Source: Chondrus crispus
Taxonomy: Eukaryota > Rhodophyta > Florideophyceae > Gigartinales > Gigartinaceae
Length of the DNA: 64,000 nt
Reading direction: 5' to 3'
NCBI RefSeq assembly: GCF_000350225.1
Contig: NW_005178735.1
Location: 1-64,000, forward strand
Part shown: piece after piece, positions 30,086 through 39,513 of the stretch
Layout of the letters: each line of letters starts with the position of its first letter
Position numbering within the stretch: the first letter of the stretch is position 1
Notes under the pieces: model-generated
The model's input: only the letters and a program-made list of their open reading frames with translations
What the model was told of the DNA's origin: nothing
Database searches by the model: none
Program-made: the position numbers and the translations under genes

Positions 30086-32107
30086 ATGCCGCGCGACGCC
30101 ACCATCCGCCGCCGCCGCACGGCTCCCCCCGCCGGACGGCCCGCCGCGACAGCCGCCGCTGATGGCACCACCGCCACCGCCGAGCCGGAGCAGCGCACTG
30201 ATATGAAAGGCGCCATGCGTCAGCTCTTAGTCCGCTGTGTCCTGATGTACCTTCTGTACCACTACTACGTCAAGCCTCGCTCCGCCCCCTCCTCCCCAAC
30301 CACCGTCACTTCAACCCCAAGCACCCCCGCGGCCCCACCCGCCAACTCGCTCGCTGCCATGCTCGGCATCGCCGAAGCCAACCCCCCGCCCTACTACTCG
30401 TATAAACTTGCAGACGCATGGCCTTTCAACATTCCGCTCTCGCTCCGTGTCTACGCTACGGAGGATCCGGAACTCTCGTTTGCTGGGGCTCTCGAAAGGG
30501 GCCCTCAAGGCCTGGTTTGGGATGTTGATCGTGTGCGGTACAGCGATGCCAAGGAAAACTATCTAGCTAAGAATATATCTATGCGCGTCCCGGAGAGCGT
30601 CCGTCAGGCAAATGGCACCTGGTACGCCCATGTGTTTGTGACAAAGCAAGGGGTATGGGACACGGAGGCGGTTAGCGAGATGGAGGTTGCGGAGAGTGTG
30701 CTACATGCGAGGTATGAATTTGTGAAATGGGTCCAAGTCGATTTGAATAAGAATAAGAAAAACCTTTTAGGAGGTGAAAGTAATGAAAACGGAAAACAAG
30801 CGAGTGTGGATCCAGCAAAGGGTGAAGGGGACGACAGTGGCGATGGGGGCGACGCCGATGTCACCTACCGCTTCGATCAGGTATGGAAACCCACAATGCC
30901 AATTCATTTGGTCATGGGTGGTCGTCCTCTCATTCTCGGTCAGCTCCCGACAGCAGCGGCGAAGAAGTTTCGGGTCAACGAGGAGAAAAAGCTCTACTAT
31001 CCCCCCATGCATATCAATGAGTTTTGGATGATTCGTGAATCTTTGCATGCTATGAACGAATCTGTCAAGGAAGTCACCATCGAAGTGTCCTTCTCCCCGA
31101 TCGGCATGTTGAAGTGGACTATGTTCAGGCAGTTTGATTCCATCTGGCAGAAGCAGATTGACTTTGGCGCCATGAGGCCGGACGAGCCCGACGAGCTAAA
31201 GCGGATGTTTCTGGAGACGAATCCCGTCTTGCTCGGGACTACAATGATGGTGTCGATGGCACACTCAGTACTAGAGGTGCTGGCGTTCAAGAACGATATT
31301 TCTCACTGGAGGAACATCAAGAGCATGGAAGGTGTGTCCGTGAGAAGTATGATTTGGAAGATTGTCATGGAAGCAATCGTGTTCTTATATCTATGGGATA
31401 ATGAGACATCCTGGATGATTACTGTGGGGAACGGTGTTGGGCTAGTGATCGCAATCTGGAAGCTTCGCAAGGCTGTAAAATTCGAAAACTTTGGGAAGAA
31501 GAAGCTGTTTGGATTTATCCCTTGGTTTGAAATGACGAACCGGGAAAGCTACTCAAAGGAGACGAAGGAATACGACGACCAGGCAATGAAGTATCTGGGC
31601 TACGCATTATACCCTCTAGTCCTGTTGTATGCACTTTACTCTTTGCGCTATGATAAGCACAAGTCATGGTACTCGTGGGTGATCAACTCACTCGTCGGGG
31701 CCGTTTATGCCTTCGGTTTTATCATGATGTTTCCACAGATTTTCATCAACTACAAACTCAAGTCTGTTGCGCACATGCCAATGAAGGCGATGATGTACAA
31801 AACGCTAAACACTGTCATCGATGACTTGTTCTCTTTTATCATCAAAATGCCGTGGCTGCACAGGTTGGCTTGCTTCCGCGACGATATAGTCTTTTTAGTA
31901 TTGCTGTACCAGCGCTGGATTTATCCAGTGGACAGCAAAAGGGTTAACGAGTTTGGACAACAGTTTGAGGAGGACGGCAACGAAAAAGTAGTCTCTGTAG
32001 ATGGAGAAAGCAACAGCGCCAGCAATACTGGAGAAATCGAGACTACCAAAGCAGGTGATGAAGCCGAAGCTGAAGAAAAAGGCTCAAATGAAAAGAAGAA
32101 TGACTGA
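30086..32107 (+). CDS. CLPTM1: CLPTM1 family multipass membrane protein
   Basis: An intact, intronless ORF of 673 residues, matching the family's usual length of about 670. A basic N-terminus is followed by a hydrophobic segment (LLVRCVLMYLLYHYYV). A luminal domain contains PESVRQANGTWYAHVFVTK. The hallmark block follows: YYPPMHINEFWMI, FSPIGMLKWTMF, LLGTTMMVSMAHSVLEVLAFKNDI and GFIPWFEM. C-terminal membrane helices come next, with a conserved WIYPVD and an acidic tail. CLPTM1 proteins are ER/secretory membrane proteins linked to receptor trafficking; the relative CLPTM1L is a lipid scramblase. The start at 30086 was chosen over non-ATG upstream codons. Confidence 0.96.
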   Translation: MPRDATIRRRRTAPPAGRPAATAAADGTTATAEPEQRTDMKGAMRQLLVRCVLMYLLYHYYVKPRSAPSSPTTVTSTPSTPAAPPANSLAAMLGIAEANPPPYYSYKLADAWPFNIPLSLRVYATEDPELSFAGALERGPQGLVWDVDRVRYSDAKENYLAKNISMRVPESVRQANGTWYAHVFVTKQGVWDTEAVSEMEVAESVLHARYEFVKWVQVDLNKNKKNLLGGESNENGKQASVDPAKGEGDDSGDGGDADVTYRFDQVWKPTMPIHLVMGGRPLILGQLPTAAAKKFRVNEEKKLYYPPMHINEFWMIRESLHAMNESVKEVTIEVSFSPIGMLKWTMFRQFDSIWQKQIDFGAMRPDEPDELKRMFLETNPVLLGTTMMVSMAHSVLEVLAFKNDISHWRNIKSMEGVSVRSMIWKIVMEAIVFLYLWDNETSWMITVGNGVGLVIAIWKLRKAVKFENFGKKKLFGFIPWFEMTNRESYSKETKEYDDQAMKYLGYALYPLVLLYALYSLRYDKHKSWYSWVINSLVGAVYAFGFIMMFPQIFINYKLKSVAHMPMKAMMYKTLNTVIDDLFSFIIKMPWLHRLACFRDDIVFLVLLYQRWIYPVDSKRVNEFGQQFEEDGNEKVVSVDGESNSASNTGEIETTKAGDEAEAEEKGSNEKKND

Positions 32108-32942
32108 GGGACTTGAATACTACTGTACTTAACTAGATGAAATATTTTGCTGACTACCCCGATTTGCTTACTGACTCGTCCGCTTTTTTGCGTCTTTATT
32201 AGTTTTTGTCGGCGAGGATGACTCGAACCTGTCAAAACTGCCATGCCCACTGTTTCGATGACTACTGTGTTGTACAGGTATCCATGGATAGTGCATGTGT
32301 CTTGCTAGTCTCTATCCGACCAAGCGATATCAAAACATAAAAATCTGCGATTTTATTTCTTTTCAACTACAGGGGGGGTCTCCTCAATAGTTCGCTTTAC
32401 AACAGTAGGGAGCTTACGCTGCCGTTCATGAGCCAAGTGCACATGCCCAAATGTGCACCCCTTTCAGCGATGTCACAACTCTTACCACGTGTACACCTGT
32501 GCACGTAGAGCCATGCTGATGTAGGTGCACACCGCTGTGCTGCCGAAAAGGGCACGTGGAAAAGCCGGAGGACGTATGATCACAGGTACAGGCCCAAGGC
32601 ATCCACTTTTCCGGAAGATAGTCCAACCGCAGAACGATTTGCTGAGTCGCTATGTTTGGAGGTCCCAGGGGAATAGCCTTTGTTTACAGGTACCTTTTCT
32701 CAAGTAGTATGAGAGATTTCTGAAACAATGGAGCACTCATACACACCTTCTCTGGATGCCCCCAAAATCCACCATATGCTCGTTCAGATCGACGATCTTG
32801 GAAGTTTGGTCCTCAGGTTCATTTGCCCAGGTTATTTTGCCGACCGGGAGAGCCGGGCAGGGACGGCGTTACCCGCGTTACACAGTGCGACATTAGCAAT
32901 AGCAACGCTGTAATGCAATGACCAGCGCCTCTAAAATGTACG
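32108..32942. other. Intergenic between CLPTM1 and retrotransposon E3
   Basis: No gene is recognised; ORFs are at most about 65 codons. E3 inserted at its right edge, at AGCTT. Confidence 0.5.
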
Positions 32943-32947
32943 AGCTT

Positions 32948-33133
32948 TGTGACACGTGGTTGGGACCGGTGTAAGTAATTGGAAGTTTAAGTTAGTAATT
33001 GTAGACCGCGCGCAAAAAGAGTATAAATGCGGTGGTTTTCGGTCGTCCTGTACGGCCGAGACCAGAGAGACACATCACAAAAAAACACACACGGGTAAGA
33101 CACGGGACGACGTACCCCGTTTTCGCCCTAACA
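32948..33133 (+). repeat. 5' LTR of E3 (186 bp)
   Basis: TGTGACACG...CCCTAACA. A TATAAA lies at 33022-33027, leaving a short transcribed leader before gag. The LTR is unusually short. Its last base is the A of the gag ATG. Confidence 0.93.
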
Positions 33134-34299
33134 TGGTACTCTTGTGGAGGGCCGACGCCAACAGTCAGGCGGGTCCCGCTTCCCTGGTGTTCGATGGTAA
33201 GCACGAGGCGGATGTCGCCAAGTTCTTCTTTGTCTACGAAAACGTCGTAATGAAAGGCAAGTCCGACGAAGACAAAGCCGGAGAGCTACTGTGCTACCTG
33301 CAAGGGGAGGCTTTCGACTACTACTATGAAACATACAGCCAAGACGGTGGACTGAACGAGGCGGCCAGCGACTACCAAGCCGTCAAGGAGGCATTGCTCG
33401 ACCGTTTCGAGTCAGTTCCTGAACTGGAAGAAAACATCAGGCTCGCAGTCGCGAGTAGGTTGGACAGCAACGACGTGCTCGCGTCGTTAAACGCGATGGA
33501 TCGCCGCTTCGATAAAGCAGCTTTCAACCCCGAAGCCAAGTTCGGACTACTCCGGAACGCGGTCATGGAGCACACCGACTTGTCACAGTTCGTCTTTTAT
33601 AGGGCACCTACCTCGTACGGGGAGCTGAAGAAGGCCGTTAAGGACTTCGTGTCTGGCCGCAAAGCCTTTATAGCTGCACACAATGCTAGGCAAACTCAGC
33701 CTCCGGCGCCTAGGCGCATTCTACGGAGACCGGAAACACGCCAGGAGCCGGACAAGATTGAAAAGAAAGTGGACGTGCTGGCAGAACGGCTAGCAGAACT
33801 TTCTTTGTTGGTAAAGAAGAATCAGACAGCAGATCAAGGTGGCCAGGTCCGAACCTGCTCATTCTGCAAGGAACCGGGGCATGGGGCCAGCCGATGCCCT
33901 TCTAATCCGCGCCGAGACACTCGTTGTTCGAATTGTAGGAAGCTTGGTCATGAAAAGGAGACGTGCTGGACCAGGCTTAGAACGGCACTGCCGAGGGCAG
34001 GAGCCACGACTCAGTCCACAGCACCTGCGACAGAAAGTGCAGGGAATGCCCAGGTCACCTATATTGACGAGGCAAACGACGGAGAAGTCGTGGCCGTCAC
34101 TAAGAGAAACGCAGACGGGGAACCTCTTCCCAAGCAGCACAAAACGCGGGACGAGGTTTCCATTCCCAGGCTTCTGAACCCGCCTGTACCATTCGAGATG
34201 CAAAAGAGGGCTCTGCCACTTCAGGCGGGGCCAAGGAGGTCCCACCAGAGGAAGAAAGCGAAGAAATTGACCAGAAAACATCCCTCCAGGAGTATGTGA
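33133..34299 (+). CDS. gag: E3 Gag with two CCHC zinc knuckles
   Basis: The ATG at 33133 spans the junction of the LTR and internal DNA: A is the last LTR base and TG the first internal bases. The frame is open upstream through the LTR only from a GTG. Gag has 388 residues: a helical capsid-like region (LLCYLQGEAFDYYYE, LLDRFESVPELEE), a basic linker, a coiled segment, and then two knuckles, CSFCKEPGHGASRC and CSNCRKLGHEKETC, both C-x2-C-x4-H-x4-C. Gag packages the element RNA. pol is in the -1 frame relative to gag. Confidence 0.88.
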   Translation: MVLLWRADANSQAGPASLVFDGKHEADVAKFFFVYENVVMKGKSDEDKAGELLCYLQGEAFDYYYETYSQDGGLNEAASDYQAVKEALLDRFESVPELEENIRLAVASRLDSNDVLASLNAMDRRFDKAAFNPEAKFGLLRNAVMEHTDLSQFVFYRAPTSYGELKKAVKDFVSGRKAFIAAHNARQTQPPAPRRILRRPETRQEPDKIEKKVDVLAERLAELSLLVKKNQTADQGGQVRTCSFCKEPGHGASRCPSNPRRDTRCSNCRKLGHEKETCWTRLRTALPRAGATTQSTAPATESAGNAQVTYIDEANDGEVVAVTKRNADGEPLPKQHKTRDEVSIPRLLNPPVPFEMQKRALPLQAGPRRSHQRKKAKKLTRKHPSRSM

Positions 34300-34379
34300 G
34301 GAAGTATAATGTCGTTTCGGAGCTTGCAAACGCATCTTCCGGACTCACTTTCGGACAGCTTGTTCGCGGCGATGCGTAA

Positions 34380-37300
34380 GTGGCAAAGAAGGAGATAGGC
34401 CGCTTGTTTGCAAAACAAAGAGTCCGTGGTCGTGCTTTCGCAGGTCACGCCGATACGAAGTCTCGAAGGCTGCGGCTGGTAACTGTGAAGGTTTATGGGA
34501 CGGAAGCTCAAGCCCTGTTAGATTCTGGGGCCGTACCGAACATAATCTCGCCAAAGTTGGCGTCTAAGCTTTGCCTCTCCCCGCAAACGACTGAGAAGCA
34601 TATCACGGTGGCAGATGGTGCTAATGCGCCCTGCCTGGGATCGCTTCATCAGATACCAACATCGTTCGGTGAACTTATCGTGAAGTTGGACTTCCTAGTC
34701 GTGAAAGGATCGCCGTTCGACCTGATCATAGGGCTTCCGACCCTTGAGGGACTACAGGCATGCATCGATCTTGGTAAGCAACATGTGCAGATGGCAGTAG
34801 GTGAGAATACCACCAGACTAGGCCTCAACATGGATGTGGAACACGTTTCACGGAGTGCAGCCTCAACTGATAGTGAGGATTTCACCTCCGACTCTGAGGC
34901 TGTACCTGGCTCGTCTACGACAAGCGACAATGAATTTGTCTTGGCGACTCTTTACCAGCCACCATTTGAACCTGATTTGGGACTCACCAAGCTACTGGAT
35001 GGAGTCGAAGATGAATTGGGTGGTCTTCCTGATCTAGTGAAAGAGGGCCTAAAGTCCGACTCGGAAAACGCGAAAGGAGATGGCAGAGTAGACGAAGAAG
35101 GCCCGGAACGGCTTCAAGTAGCCCTTCTCCGGGAGAAATTGCGCCACCTGGCTTTCGAGGCCAGGGAGAGCATTGTGAATTCTATCCAGAACTCAGGGAT
35201 CGTAGCTTGGTCACTCGACGATTTAAGACCGGCAGATGTCCCGGTGTCTCACTCGTTTGAGCTAGAAGATCCAAGCCCCATTACCCACGCTGCACGTAGG
35301 CTTCCGCCACGCCACAATGAAGTGGTACGTGAGGAGCTTCGTAAGATGTTGGAGGCGGGAATAATAACCCCCTCCATTTCGGCCTGGTCCTTTCCTATCG
35401 TTATCGCATCGAAGAAAGACGGAAACCCCAGGTTCTGTGTAGATTACCGCACCCTCAATCGCAAAATGAAAGCCGATCGTTGGCCCTTGCCAAAGATCGA
35501 GGATATCTTCGATGATTTAGAGGGGAGCTCGGTCTTCACAACGCTTGACTTGTTCTCGGGGTATTGGCAAGTCCGGATGGCTGAGAACTGCAAAGAGAAG
35601 ACGACTTTCGTCTGCCGTTTTGGGACGTTTCAGTTCGAGGTGATGCCGTTCGGGTTAATGAACGCCCCCTCTACGTTCCAAAGAATGATGGACCAGCTTT
35701 TCCAAAGACTTAGCTTCGGGAGGGTTTACTTAGACGACGTAGTCGTCTTCTCGAAGTCCGTTGAAGAGCACACTTCACACTTATGTGAAGTCTGCAAGGT
35801 GATTGCTACGAGCGGGCTGAAGCTTAAGATCTCAAAATGCAGCTTCGCACAGTCCCAAACGCGACTGCTTGGACACATAGTCACCGGAGATGGCGTCAAA
35901 GTGGACCCCGAAAAGGTCAGCGCCATTAAGAGGGAGAAGGAGCCGTCCAATGCGACAGGGCTTCGTAGCTTCCTTGGTCTGGCGGGATACTACTGCCGCT
36001 TCATTCCTAAGTTCGCCGAGATCTCTGCTCCGTTACATGAGGCCACGTCTACTAAACGGACTTTTAAGTGGACGGCGGAGATGCAGGAGGCATTCGAGAA
36101 GCTTAAGCTCAAGTTAACCTCCCCGCCAGTCTTGGCGTTTCCGGACTTCGAACAACCTTTTGTCGTGGAGACTGATGCATCCTCGGTCGCCGTCGGAGCT
36201 GTTATGGCCCAACGAAAAGAGGACAGGAAAGTCCACCCGATCCAGTACGCAAGTCGCACGATGACGTCAGCCGAGAGGAAGTACTGCGCCTGTGAGCGAG
36301 AGGCCCTGGCTGTGATCTTCGCTTTGAAGAAGTTCCGAGTTTACCTGCTTTCAACACAAAAGTTCTCGCTAATAACAGACCACCAAGCCCTGCAGTATGC
36401 CTTTAAGAAGAAAGACATTCACGGGAGGTTGGCAAGGTGGATGGACTTCCTAGCAGAATACGAATTCGAAATTAAGTACCGCCCGGGAGGAAAGAACGGT
36501 GCAGCTGACTTCCTGTCCCCCCTGAAAACCAAGGGCGAGGATGGAGTCGACTCTGACGACGAGGGAGATCTTGTCTGCAGTGTTTCGGATCCTCTAGAGG
36601 CGCAAATGGAGTGGGAACCCCATCTTATTGACATTTCAAGGCACCTCGGGGGTATTGATATGAGGGAAGTGGATGTTCGTCGACGTCGGCTCAACCGCCG
36701 AAGCGCCAAACGTTTCATGGCTTGTAATGGACAACTGTTCCGTAGGACCAACAATGGATTACGCGCTATCCCGCCTATAGGGGCTCGCAGAAGGATCGTT
36801 AGAGCCTTTCACGACGAAATAGGCCATTGGGATCTGCAAACGACGAAGAGATTCGTCTTGGACCGATATTGGTGGCCTGCCGTCCACCGAGACGTGAACG
36901 ACTACGTTCGGGGTTGTGACGGGTGTCAGAAAGCCACACCAATTCCGAAGTACAAGACCACCCTTCGATTTCCCATGACTTCGTTATTTGATACATACTC
37001 TATCGATTTTGCGGGACCATTGCCTCGTACGCCCTCTGGACGGAGGTACATCCTTATTGCCGTGGAGCACCTGACTGGCTGGCCAATTGCCAAGGCCACC
37101 GTCACCTCGACGGCAGAGGAGGTGCTGAAGTTCGTGAAAGAAGAGATAATCCACTGTTTTGGGTTACCACGTGTCGTTGTCTCGGACAACGCTACTTGTT
37201 TCACAGCGTCGGTCCTGAATGCCTTCATGGCACGAAACGGGATTAAGTGGAAGACAGTGCTCGCCTATGCACCTATGTCAAACGGACGGGCAGAGCGGAT

Positions 37301-37829
37301 GGTCGGCACATTGAAGAGAGCAGTCCGTAAGATGATTCTCGGTGCCTCGCCTGCAATTGTTGAGTGGGACGATGCTCTACGTCAAGTCCTATATGGATAC
37401 CGTCGCAGGAGGATGGCGGTGGGATTGTCCCCGTTCGAGCTGCTTTATGGGGTGTTGCCCAGGATGGCGCCTGGAGACCAAGAGCCTCTCTTCGGAGTCT
37501 TCGAGATCCGCCACCGGGAAATGGAACTCCTGCAAGCCAGGGCGATGCGGGCAACAAGAATAATCGGGCGCAGAGCTGCAACCACATTAACAGACGGTCG
37601 CGAAGCAACTTTCAATGTGGGCGACGAAGTGTTCGTCGGAAAAGGGGCTGCCCTCGGGCCCATGCAGAAATGGCCTATCGCCTTGTCAAAGTTCTATGGC
37701 CCATGCCGAGTTGCTCGTGCGCGCCATCCGCGGTACACTCTAGTGTCGCTGCATCAACGCTACTCGAGAAGGGAGATACATGCCAGAAGGCTGGTCATCT
37801 ACAAGAGGCAACCGTTGCACCTTCAGTGA
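34380..37829 (+). CDS. pol: E3 Pol: protease, reverse transcriptase, RNase H, integrase
   Basis: The open frame is 1,149 codons counted from 34380, directly after a TAA at 34377-34379. The same frame reads sensibly upstream of that TAA (SGLTFGQLVRGDA), so the TAA interrupts the N-terminus and is not the true boundary. Seen in order: protease LLDSGA (residues 46-51), RT core with YLDD (450-453), RNase H VETDASS (D599), zinc-binding FHDEIGHW...CDGCQ, and integrase D876, D936 and E972 (59 and 35 residues between). The tail has a GPY/F-like VGDEVFVG but no chromodomain. Everything after the TAA is intact. It makes cDNA and inserts it. Confidence 0.93.
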   Translation: MAKKEIGRLFAKQRVRGRAFAGHADTKSRRLRLVTVKVYGTEAQALLDSGAVPNIISPKLASKLCLSPQTTEKHITVADGANAPCLGSLHQIPTSFGELIVKLDFLVVKGSPFDLIIGLPTLEGLQACIDLGKQHVQMAVGENTTRLGLNMDVEHVSRSAASTDSEDFTSDSEAVPGSSTTSDNEFVLATLYQPPFEPDLGLTKLLDGVEDELGGLPDLVKEGLKSDSENAKGDGRVDEEGPERLQVALLREKLRHLAFEARESIVNSIQNSGIVAWSLDDLRPADVPVSHSFELEDPSPITHAARRLPPRHNEVVREELRKMLEAGIITPSISAWSFPIVIASKKDGNPRFCVDYRTLNRKMKADRWPLPKIEDIFDDLEGSSVFTTLDLFSGYWQVRMAENCKEKTTFVCRFGTFQFEVMPFGLMNAPSTFQRMMDQLFQRLSFGRVYLDDVVVFSKSVEEHTSHLCEVCKVIATSGLKLKISKCSFAQSQTRLLGHIVTGDGVKVDPEKVSAIKREKEPSNATGLRSFLGLAGYYCRFIPKFAEISAPLHEATSTKRTFKWTAEMQEAFEKLKLKLTSPPVLAFPDFEQPFVVETDASSVAVGAVMAQRKEDRKVHPIQYASRTMTSAERKYCACEREALAVIFALKKFRVYLLSTQKFSLITDHQALQYAFKKKDIHGRLARWMDFLAEYEFEIKYRPGGKNGAADFLSPLKTKGEDGVDSDDEGDLVCSVSDPLEAQMEWEPHLIDISRHLGGIDMREVDVRRRRLNRRSAKRFMACNGQLFRRTNNGLRAIPPIGARRRIVRAFHDEIGHWDLQTTKRFVLDRYWWPAVHRDVNDYVRGCDGCQKATPIPKYKTTLRFPMTSLFDTYSIDFAGPLPRTPSGRRYILIAVEHLTGWPIAKATVTSTAEEVLKFVKEEIIHCFGLPRVVVSDNATCFTASVLNAFMARNGIKWKTVLAYAPMSNGRAERMVGTLKRAVRKMILGASPAIVEWDDALRQVLYGYRRRRMAVGLSPFELLYGVLPRMAPGDQEPLFGVFEIRHREMELLQARAMRATRIIGRRAATTLTDGREATFNVGDEVFVGKGAALGPMQKWPIALSKFYGPCRVARARHPRYTLVSLHQRYSRREIHARRLVIYKRQPLHLQ

Positions 37830-37953
37830 GGCAAATGACTAGGGATTTTTACGCTTTGAATTGAAAGATAGTGAAATGCATATGAAGTGCTGATTGTTTG
37901 CTACAAGTAGATAGAGAGTGGGTCATGGAGACAATGGGAATCACCAATGACCT

Positions 37954-39009
37954 CTAATGCTGAATGGAACTTCCCGAACCCCGAATCGCGGCTTTCTTGT
38001 GCGCTCTGCGGCTGCTTGCGCGTCCAATTCCGCTCCGTTTCTTCTTGGAAGGGGTGACGACGAGAACTTGGCGCAGTTCGGAGACGCCAACGAAAATCCC
38101 GTCGGCTCCAACGCATGCTTTGACCGCGCCGGCGCAGAGCCGAAGCGGAAATCCCTCCATACAATCAAGTACAATGGAATGTATGGTCGAGACGCAGATG
38201 CTGTGCATTATGTGGGGCAAGCCTTCTAAAGTCGCGACATAGACACCCGGGTCGAGCCTCAAGAGGAGTCCGAGAGATGGACTACGAAGACCCGACCCGC
38301 GGAGAGCGACTTCATCTTGATTAAGGTGTTTTCCAGCGTCATGGAAATCTCGGATTCGACGCGACGGAGAGCCGGTCCTCTCAAAGAGGAGGCTGTTGCG
38401 GACTAAAAGATCCCAGTACTTGACGGCAAGGTTTGGAGACCCTAGTAGTTGGAGACCGTTGCAGACGGCGGCGGAGATGCACATGTCACTATTATCTCGG
38501 AACCGCACGGTCCCGTGTGTGGAAACGCGGTAGATCGGAGTCCGAGGATTGACCGCCCTGGAACGACCATGGATCATCTTCAGACTCCTGCCCTTTTGAT
38601 CGGTGCAAAAACGATCAATACTTAAGAAGGCACTAATTCGGTCTCTCCCACCAAACTGGAAGAGATCGTCAACAATCTTGTGAGTTGTACTATTCCCGGT
38701 TCCGGAAATTGCTAGAGTGTATAGCATAATACGGTGAGGAAGGTTGGTTGCGGCGTCGACGTCATAGTACGTGTTGTCAACGTCGAGATAGATGGACGCA
38801 ATATTCCACTCACCGTCGCCGATAATACAGTACTGGTTTGTGTCCGACAACGACTCTGTGAGACCAAGACGCCATATCTCTTCGAGAGAGACCTCTTCAT
38901 CTGGCTTGCGGTGGAGCAGGGCGGTAATATGATCTCCTAGAAGGCTATTGAACTCTTGTTCTGTTACAGCGTAACGGCGATGCCCGCTGGCCACCCAAAT
39001 GTGGAACAT
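37954..39009 (-). CDS. Antisense accessory ORF of E3: possible papain-fold peptidase-like protein
   Basis: A 351-codon ORF opposite to pol, between pol and the 3' LTR. It starts with ATG at 39009, but the frame is open upstream, and the histone H3-like ORF at 39164-38964 overlaps it in another frame. The two are probably one gene split by a -1 change. Residues about 158-190 (IYRVSTHGTVRFRDNSDMC, then AAVCNGL) place Cys177 at a helix start. Residues about 255-283 (GVYVATLEGLPHIMHSICV...IVLDC) supply His269 and Asp282. Such a Cys, His, Asp order is seen in papain-fold peptidases (OTU/NlpC-like). This is inference from pattern only. The C-terminal 30 residues are Lys/Arg/Ser-rich (SKKKRSGIGRASSRRAHKK), like a nuclear or DNA-binding tail. 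Confidence 0.55.
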   Translation of the reverse strand: MFHIWVASGHRRYAVTEQEFNSLLGDHITALLHRKPDEEVSLEEIWRLGLTESLSDTNQYCIIGDGEWNIASIYLDVDNTYYDVDAATNLPHRIMLYTLAISGTGNSTTHKIVDDLFQFGGRDRISAFLSIDRFCTDQKGRSLKMIHGRSRAVNPRTPIYRVSTHGTVRFRDNSDMCISAAVCNGLQLLGSPNLAVKYWDLLVRNSLLFERTGSPSRRIRDFHDAGKHLNQDEVALRGSGLRSPSLGLLLRLDPGVYVATLEGLPHIMHSICVSTIHSIVLDCMEGFPLRLCAGAVKACVGADGIFVGVSELRQVLVVTPSKKKRSGIGRASSRRAHKKAAIRGSGSSIQH

Positions 39010-39164
39010 GGAGCCCGTCTTGGAACCTTGGTTACATCTGCTCGAGATGAGAGCTCGAACATTAAGTGGTCGCGGCTGGCGAAGCGAGCAGCTTTCAGAG
39101 CGAGCCGCTTCCGCGGACGCTTACCTCTAGTGCTCTTCGCCGCTGTCTGCTTGGTCCTCGCCAT
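38964..39164 (-). CDS. Histone H3 tail-like N-terminus of the E3 antisense gene
   Basis: From ATG at 39164 the strand opposite pol reads ARTKQTAAKSTRGK, then PRKRLALKAAR. Aligned to the universal H3 tail, 21 of 26 residues are identical. R2, K4, K9, S10, K14, R17, K18, K23 and R26 are conserved; R8, G12, A15, Q19 and T22 are replaced. After residue 26 the similarity to H3 stops (FASRDHLMF) and there is no histone fold. The ORF closes at 38964, while the -1 frame continues as the 351-codon ORF (MFHIWVASGHRR). It lies wholly inside E3, 350 bp from the 3' LTR. It is either a captured 5' piece of an H3 gene or an evolved mimic. Confidence 0.85.
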   Translation of the reverse strand: MARTKQTAAKSTRGKRPRKRLALKAARFASRDHLMFELSSRADVTKVPRRAPCSTFGWPAGIAVTL

Positions 39165-39513
39165 CGTATTACGCTATGAGGGGGCCAAAGAGGGCACACG
39201 GGGACTGAAACCCCACCTGCGTGCCTCTCGATCTGGCGGGAAACAGGAGGTCTAAGCTACGACGAGGACCACGGAGGCAACGCGGAAGAGCGGCGAGAGC
39301 TAAGCAGCGCAGGAAGCAGGAGGCCGGAAGAGCTAAACAGAGGCTGGGATGGAGCGAGAAATGCGAACGGAGAGCGACGGCAGATACCAAAGGAAGGGGA
39401 GGGGGGTCCGAGCCCCAGGTCTGTGTTGATATAGGCTGGAGGGTGAAAAAAATCAAAATCAAAGGCAAAATTTGAGTGGCCGGGGCCCGTGGCCCCGCCT
39501 AAGTGGGGGGTTG

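Noticed and set aside
32956..33132. N-terminal extension of E3 Gag through the LTR from a GTG
   Set aside because: The stretch is LTR sequence, including the TATA box, and recurs in the 3' LTR; the ATG at 33133 is the plausible start.
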